Below, piece after piece: positions 58,866-64,000 of a DNA stretch of 64,000 bases. The notes under the pieces were generated by a model. The model did not search any database. It was not told where the DNA came from and worked only from the letters and a program-made list of their open reading frames with translations. The stretch's first letter is position 1; each line of letters opens with the position of its first letter. This stretch comes from Coffea arabica (Eukaryota > Streptophyta > Magnoliopsida > Gentianales > Rubiaceae), in contig NC_092330.1 of the NCBI RefSeq assembly GCF_036785885.1, positions 6,420,525 through 6,484,524 on the forward strand, read 5' to 3'. Made by a program: the position numbers and the translations under genes.

Positions 58866-59991
58866 TCCTCAGGTGAGTAGTCTTCAATGCAATCAGTACC
58901 CAGATTTTCTCAAAGCCACTTTCTATAAACTTGAAGTATGAATAGCGCCATGATTTCTTGAAGAGAAGGATTCCCAAACTCTCAAGAGCCCGACAGCAAA
59001 CCCCGGTCATATACCAGCATAAAACCAAGACCAATCAGACTTGATGTGGCCTTTATCATCATGAGTAGGCCCATTTGTTGTAGACAACTTGTGTTCCGAG
59101 CAATTGTTTGGGAGCGGTTTGCCACAAAGTCCTCTATTTCCTTCATAGATAAATGGATCGGTCAAGGTCTGAAGTTGATTTCTTGCAGGTATTGGTCCTA
59201 AAAGTTTATTGTGTGACAAATTCAGGGAGTTCAATGAATACAAATCAGATAAGCTTTCGGGGATTGCACTGAAGAGTACATTCATTGATATATCAAGCGC
59301 TTCAAGTTGCTGATCTTCTCGGCGATCCTTCCAGTCAAATGATTCTGTGAAAGATTCAAAAATTTCAATTGATCGAGTTCCATTATCTCATCAGGGATCT
59401 CGCCAACGCTATAATCTCCTTCTTGGCTTGATACCATGGTACTAATGTTATTAAAGCAGTGAGGAATAAATCTACTCAAGTTATTATGTGCTAAGTTCAG
59501 CACTCGAAGATGTGAGAGTTGGTAAAGCGTATCAGAAATAGCTCCATGGAAGTTATTTGACTGAAATTTTAGACATATTAAATTTGATAACCTTTCCCCA
59601 ATCCAAGCTGGTATAATATCCTTTAGTCCGTTGTCACCGAGATCAAGAATTTGCAAATGTCATGGGAATAAAAACATATGTGCATAATAGACATACATAT
59701 TAGTACCTTGTGTGTGATGCATGTGAATGAAAACATATTTTATAGTATGTGTATAATACCTTCCCATGAACAACAATTTTCTCCAATCCAAGATAACAGA
59801 CGATTCGATTCATCTATCAACCTATACTTGAATTGAAGAAGAGCTTGTTGTTCATTCTCAATATAAGAGACATTCGAATAATTATGAGCTTGTTTGCTGC
59901 TGCCAAATGTGAATTGGCTGGTTACAGGAATAGAATTGAATAAGAAGAGTAGTAGTGAAGATGAAGAAGTACAAAGAAGATGATGCTCCAT
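58866..59991 (-). pseudogene. RLP pseudogene with most LRRs deleted
   Basis: Starts at the same ATG as the intact RLP (MEHHLLCTSSSSLLLFLF...). It keeps the signal peptide and the cap up to NCCSWEG (about residue 75), where the first Cys of the cap is replaced (SYIENEQQALLQ instead of TCIESERRALLQ). About 100 bp of unrelated sequence (59657-59757) follows. The gene resumes at an LRR equivalent to residue about 637 (LDLGDNGLKDIIPAWIGE), so roughly 560 residues are gone. The island region is also deleted (SSQEGDYS/VGEIPDEIM). Frameshifts follow near 59285 and 59020, the latter at the start of the membrane helix. The tail KKSWRYSYFKFIESG remains. It could not give a receptor. Confidence 0.9.
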
Positions 59992-60519
59992 TGGATTTCT
60001 TTGGTATTATTGGTTTATTTGATATAGTTATCTCAGATGAGTGGCCTCATTTATACACTTACAAAAAGCATCACTTCACCATTTTGTGTTTGTGGGAAGT
60101 AGAATGGAACCATACAAAGATGATAAAGGACGACGACTTCAAGTCCTCATGGAAAAAAATTTGTTAATGTGGTGGAGGGGAAAGACAGCGTGGAAAATCC
60201 TTGCGTGCTTGTGGGGAAAATCTTTGGTGACATACAAATGGAAATATTAATTCATTTTATTTTTGGATTTTAATTTAATTTGGATACTGACGTTACCATA
60301 AAAAATCAATCCTAATTATGTTTTCTTATTCTAATGAACTAGTGATCGCAGCACACTATATGTATGCGTAAATGATTCAACTTATATTTAATTGTAAAAA
60401 TTAGTTTTCTGGAAATTAGTTTTACATTTTGAGAATTCATATTTTATGAAATTTTGTGTGAAAACAATATACATGAGCAGTTTTTTTTTTTTTTAGTTAT
60501 CATTAACTGTAAGCATTAG
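59992..60519. other. Upstream region of the RLP pseudogene
   Basis: Aligns with 23050-23370 upstream of the intact RLP. TATA-like TATAAATG on the minus strand lies at 60047-60054, at the same distance from the ATG as in the intact gene. Short plus-strand frames here are antisense noise. The region ends at the insertion site of the copia-type element. Confidence 0.65.
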
Positions 60520-60524
60520 CAATA

Positions 60525-61009
60525 TGTTAGGAAATTGGCTTAATTTCTTTTAGGTAAAATTCCTGTTTTGTGTGGAAGTAACTAGTTTTCTAATTGGATT
60601 TAGTTACTTGAAGTAGTAGTCAAGTAAATTCCTATTTAGCTAGATACTATTTTCTACTCTATATGAGTTTAGGAAATAGTATTGATTTCCAATTGTTATT
60701 TGGTTTTTTTGGCAGTAATGTTCCCTATAAATAGGTGGGTTGGCATACTACAAAGATACACAAGAAAGGAGTGAGAGAGTTCTTAGTAGGTGAGAGGGTT
60801 ATACAAGAGTTGGGGCTTGGGAATCAAGTTGTAATCTTGTGGTGTTTTTCTCTCATATAAGAACAAGTTTTTCTCTCCGTGGATGTAGGCTTGGTGATTA
60901 AGTCGAACCACGTTAATTCTTGTGTGTTGTTCATCGTTCGTGTTAGATATTGTTTTCTATTAAATTGTTGATATTTTCTTTTTCAAATAATTGGCCTGAT
61001 ACCCCAACA
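60525..61009 (+). repeat. 5' LTR of the Copia-type element
   Basis: Starts TGTTAGGAAATTGGC and ends CCCCAACA. The TATA box TATAAATA is at 60726-60733, after TGTTCCC. Transcription probably starts some 30 bp downstream. Confidence 0.93.
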
Positions 61010-61011
61010 AA

Positions 61012-61023
61012 TGGTATCAGAGC
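61012..61023 (+). other. Primer-binding site
   Basis: TGGTATCAGAGC, complementary to the 3' end of plant initiator methionine tRNA, two bases after the LTR. Confidence 0.92.
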
Positions 61024-61074
61024 TCCGTTGGGGTTTTGGTTAATTATTTGAAATTGAGTGGGTGGTGCTATACC

Positions 61075-62376
61075 ATGGGGTTTGGAACTATACAGTTTCC
61101 AATTCAACCGTTTAATGGAACTACAAGTTTTACTCTTTGGCAAAGAAGAGTGAAGGATGTTCTAGTTCAACAAGGTTTGGCAAAAGCGTTGAATGGAAAG
61201 AACAAGAAGCCAGAGAGCATGAATGATGATGAGTTTGAAGAGTTGGACGCAAGATGTGCGAGCACGATTCGGCTCTATGTGGCGGACAACATCATAAATA
61301 ATGTGATAGATGAGGAAGATTCTGCAGCAGACCTCTGGAAAAAATTGGAAAAGCTTTATCTGGCTAAAAGCTTATCCAATAAGTTGCATATAAAGCGGCA
61401 ACTTTATGCACTAAAGATGGTGGAGGGTGGCAGTCTCATGGATCACATGAATACGTTCAACGGAATTTTGGATCAACTCCAAAAGGTTGGCATAGATATT
61501 GAGGAAGAAGATAAGGCCCTTTTACTTCTTACCTCAGTCTCTGATTCCTACGAAAGTGTCGTGACAACCCTGTTGTATGGGAAGGACACTTTAGAGTTCG
61601 AGAATGTGCAGTCTTCTTTGTTGGATCATGAAAAACAAAGGAAGGCAAACCAGGATGTGCTACAAGAAGCTGCGTTAATTGCTCGAGGTGAGAATAAAAG
61701 AGGAAAACAATTTGGCGGTGAATCTAAGGCAGGTGGTTCAAAGGCCAAGGGAAAGGGTGGAATCCAGTGCTTTGGTTGTCATGAGTTTGGCCATATCAAA
61801 AAATATTGCCCTCATCGAAGGAAAAATGATGAGAATGACTATGATAATGTTGCTGGATATGCATCGGGTGGAGATATTCTCACAATCTCCAAAGGTAATA
61901 ATACTTCTTCTCGTGATGGTTGGATTTTAGATTCTGGATGTGTTTCACATGTTTGCTCCAGGTTAGACTATTTTGATACTCTCCAAAGAAAGAAGGCAGG
62001 TTTTATGTCCTTGGGTGATGGATCTACTTGTCAAGTCAAAGGTGTTGGAGTGGTGAAAATCAAAATGTTGAATGGAGAGATTCGTTCTTTGGGTGGTGTG
62101 GCTTATGTCCCAAAATTACGAAGGAATCTAATTTCTTTGAGCCAGTTAGACTCCGAGGGTTACCATTTTTCCGCTGCAGGTGGAGTCTTGAAAATCACAC
62201 ATGGCGATACGGTCTTGTTGATAGGGAAGAAGTATGGTAATCTGTACCATTTGAATACCTCAATGAATTGGGAGCGGCAGGGGATCCAAGAATGCTCTCA
62301 AATTACAAATGGTGGTGAGAGGAAAAATCCTGCTATGGAAGAGGGTGAATTGAGGCCCCTCTCGCGAGTCAACTAG
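61075..62376 (+). CDS. Copia gag-protease polyprotein, intact but without pol
   Basis: 433 residues from ATG 61075 (MGFGTIQFPIQPFNG). I chose this ATG because the upstream frame has no other and the sequence matches copia gag starts. Residues about 10-190 are the UBN2-type gag (FNGTTSFTLWQRRVKDVLVQ, DLWKKLEKLYLAKSLSNKLH, RQLYALKMVEGGSLMDHMN). A basic Gly/Lys linker follows. The zinc knuckle is C232-X2-C235-X4-H240-X4-C245 (CFGCHEFGHIKKYC). The protease has D286-S-G in WILDSGCVSHVC, then the LGDGSTCQVKGVG and LRRNLISLSQLDSEGY blocks. It ends shortly after LYHLN, before the pre-integrase motif. It would form particles and process itself, but cannot reverse transcribe or integrate. Confidence 0.92.
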   Translation: MGFGTIQFPIQPFNGTTSFTLWQRRVKDVLVQQGLAKALNGKNKKPESMNDDEFEELDARCASTIRLYVADNIINNVIDEEDSAADLWKKLEKLYLAKSLSNKLHIKRQLYALKMVEGGSLMDHMNTFNGILDQLQKVGIDIEEEDKALLLLTSVSDSYESVVTTLLYGKDTLEFENVQSSLLDHEKQRKANQDVLQEAALIARGENKRGKQFGGESKAGGSKAKGKGGIQCFGCHEFGHIKKYCPHRRKNDENDYDNVAGYASGGDILTISKGNNTSSRDGWILDSGCVSHVCSRLDYFDTLQRKKAGFMSLGDGSTCQVKGVGVVKIKMLNGEIRSLGGVAYVPKLRRNLISLSQLDSEGYHFSAAGGVLKITHGDTVLLIGKKYGNLYHLNTSMNWERQGIQECSQITNGGERKNPAMEEGELRPLSRVN

Positions 62377-62549
62377 ATGTTGGACTCGGTTAACTACACA
62401 CGTTCATTTGCCAATTGAATCAATTGAAAACAAGACCATATTGATTCGGGTGTGTAGTTAGGCACCAAGGTACTTGGTAAGAAAAGGTAAATGGAGTTTT
62501 TTGGATGTTTGCTGTGTTTGCTAAAAGAAATTTTGCCAAGGTGGAGATT

Positions 62550-63033
62550 TGTTAGGAAATTGGCTTAATTTCTTTTAGGTAAAATTCCTGTTTTGTGTGG
62601 AAGTAACTAGTTTCCTAATTGGATTTAGTTACTTGAAGTAGTAGTCAAGTAAATTCCTATTTAGCTAGATACTATTTTCTACTCTATATGAGTTTAGGAA
62701 ATAGTATTGATTTCCAATTGTTATTTGGTTTTTTTGGCAGTAATGTTCCCTATAAATAGGTGGGTTGGCATACTACAAAGATACACAAGAAAGGAGTGAG
62801 AGAGTTCTTAGTAGGTGAGAGGGTTATACAAGAGTTGGGGCTTGGGAATCAAGTTGTAATCTTGTGGTGTTTTTCTCTCATATAAGAACAAGTTTTTCTC
62901 TCCGTGGATGTAGGCTTGGTGATTAAGCCGAACCACGTTAATTCTTTTGTGTTGTTCATCGTTCGTGTTAGATATTGTTTTCTATTAAATTGTTGATATT
63001 TTCTTTTTCAAATAATTGGCCTGATATCCAACA
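62550..63033 (+). repeat. 3' LTR of the Copia-type element
   Basis: Same sequence as 60525-61009 apart from about five differences (for example AAGCCGAACC for AAGTCGAACC, and one base lost near the end). TATA box at 62751-62758. Preceded by AAGGTGGAGATT. Confidence 0.93.
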
Positions 63034-63038
63034 CAATA

Positions 63039-64000
63039 CAACTAAAATTTCCACATAAAACGAGAAAAAGTAATTTTTTGAGAATTTCAAACGTGCATTT
63101 AAAATTTTAAGAAGCACAAAAAACCTTAAAAAACAACGTTCAAGATCTTGACGGGCAGCAAATAAAGTTCCAAGTTGGGTACAAAATTGGCGGATGTGTC
63201 TAAGTCCACTCGTCAATGGAAGTCGTGACCCACAATGGAAAATTTTTATTTTCTTGTGGATAAAATCCGTAGAGAATATTTTGTACCGACTTAATGGAAA
63301 TTTTGATTCTCTATCAGTTGTTTGCAATCTAAATTAATATTAAAATGTTTGACTTAAAATCTCCAAACCTATTGAAAATTTGTCACAAATCCTAAATTTA
63401 ATAGTTCTATGTTAAAGAAGCACGAAAGACGGTAGTGTGCATTGCATGTTGGATAGTTACAAAAAAAAAAAAAAAAAGGTGCACATTTATCAAAAAAGTT
63501 TTGTTTATTTTTATGTACTTGTTCATTATCAAAATTTGATCTTTCAAAAGTTTATGTACTTGAATAAGAGGTTTGAGCATTCAAAAAAGCATTTATATGT
63601 AAAGCGAATTATATATAGTGCGACAAACAGCAAGTATGGAACTCCTTTTTTAGTCTTTTTTTGAGTTAATTTGTATTTCTTTCTCCAAGGAAGACATTCT
63701 TTGACATTAATATGGCATCATAAAGTTTTGCATAAGTAAAACATTTTAGTGGCTTTTAAATTATAAAGAAGATGAAGCTCAAGAAAAAAAAAATGAATAG
63801 ACCAACAACCTAGAATGCAAATATCAAACCAAGAAAAAGACAAACAAAAATTCCTAAATGCATAGCATCCAAGATCAAGACGGCCACGGATAGCGTTTCA
63901 AAGGGGTTAGAATAGTAGGTTTGGTGTTCATGTCTGCAATTATACTCTCACTTACCAAATTATATGATCTGTTCATGTCTGCAATTATATGGGAAAAGCC
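63039..64000. repeat. RLP-flank duplication block (copy 3, cut by window edge)
   Basis: 63080-63420 aligns with 31380-31760 and 63720-63880 with 31220-31450: GATCTTGACGGGCAGC near 63144, CTAAGTCCACTCGTCAATGG near 63200, AACATTTTAGTGGCTTTTAA near 63740. With the Copia element removed, the block lies about 575 bp upstream of the pseudogene ATG, the same distance as in copy 2. No gene is seen. An A run occurs at 63461-63477. Confidence 0.6.

Larger units (their letters stand above)
60525..63033 (+). mobile_element. Compact Copia element with gag-protease only (TR-GAG-like)
   Basis: A 2,509-bp element with target-site duplication CAATA (60520-60524 and 63034-63038) and LTRs of 485 and 484 bp that differ at only a handful of sites. 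The PBS TGGTATCAGAGC (initiator Met tRNA) starts two bases after the 5' LTR. The PPT-like CCAAGGTGGAGATT lies just before the 3' LTR. One intact frame encodes gag and protease; integrase, reverse transcriptase and RNase H are absent, with only about 170 bp between its stop and the PPT. Structural completeness and LTR identity suggest recent movement, presumably with help from an autonomous Copia. It resembles the TR-GAG class described in coffee and other plants. Confidence 0.92.

Noticed and set aside
1..64000. tRNA or rRNA genes
   Set aside because: No cloverleaf with a GGTTCGAATCC-type arm or rRNA segment was recognised by eye; only the PBS sites match tRNA ends.

Overview
This window is nuclear DNA of a flowering plant, probably a eudicot. 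It is AT-rich, has GT-AG introns, plant LTR retrotransposons, Mutator and CACTA DNA transposons, and plant-type LRR receptor-like protein (RLP) genes. It looks like repeat-rich intergenic space around a decaying tandem cluster of RLP resistance-type genes. An asterid such as coffee is possible, but nothing here proves the species.

Layout. 1-435: terminus of a Mutator-like element (MULE). 436-3233: degraded RLP-flank duplication with a 176-bp direct repeat. 3690-17914: a 14.2-kb Ogre/Tat-like LTR element (TSD GTTAC, LTRs of about 3.7 kb, tRNA-type PBS, PPT). It has no gag or pol, but carries two minisatellite arrays just before its 3' LTR. 20215-23049 (-): the one intact host gene, a 944-residue RLP. 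24607-29048: a CACTA element (TSD TAT) carrying host exon fragments, one of them from an ERI1-like exonuclease. 29193-31760: broken copia gag, a small relic of an RLP N-terminus and its flank. 34079-38838: a reverse-oriented LTR holding a nested hAT-like element and a nested solo LTR. 42588-53015: a 10.4-kb MULE with, on the minus strand, a broken MuDR-type transposase and a broken plant mobile domain (PMD) gene. 56737-58860: a large inverted duplication of a truncated DUF716/TMEM45-like gene. 58866-59991 (-): an RLP pseudogene. 60525-63033: a young, compact LTR element (TSD CAATA) encoding only gag plus protease. 63039-64000: another copy of the RLP flank.

How it fits together. Spacing between RLP N-termini and a shared upstream segment is conserved between relics (about 575 bp, after removing the inserted copia element). 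This shows that the RLP loci arose by segmental duplication and were then broken by deletion and transposon insertion. Only one RLP remains open. The TE calls rest on termini, target-site duplications, PBS/PPT sites, domains and splice junctions visible in the sequence. Family names are from knowledge of these families, and no database search was run.
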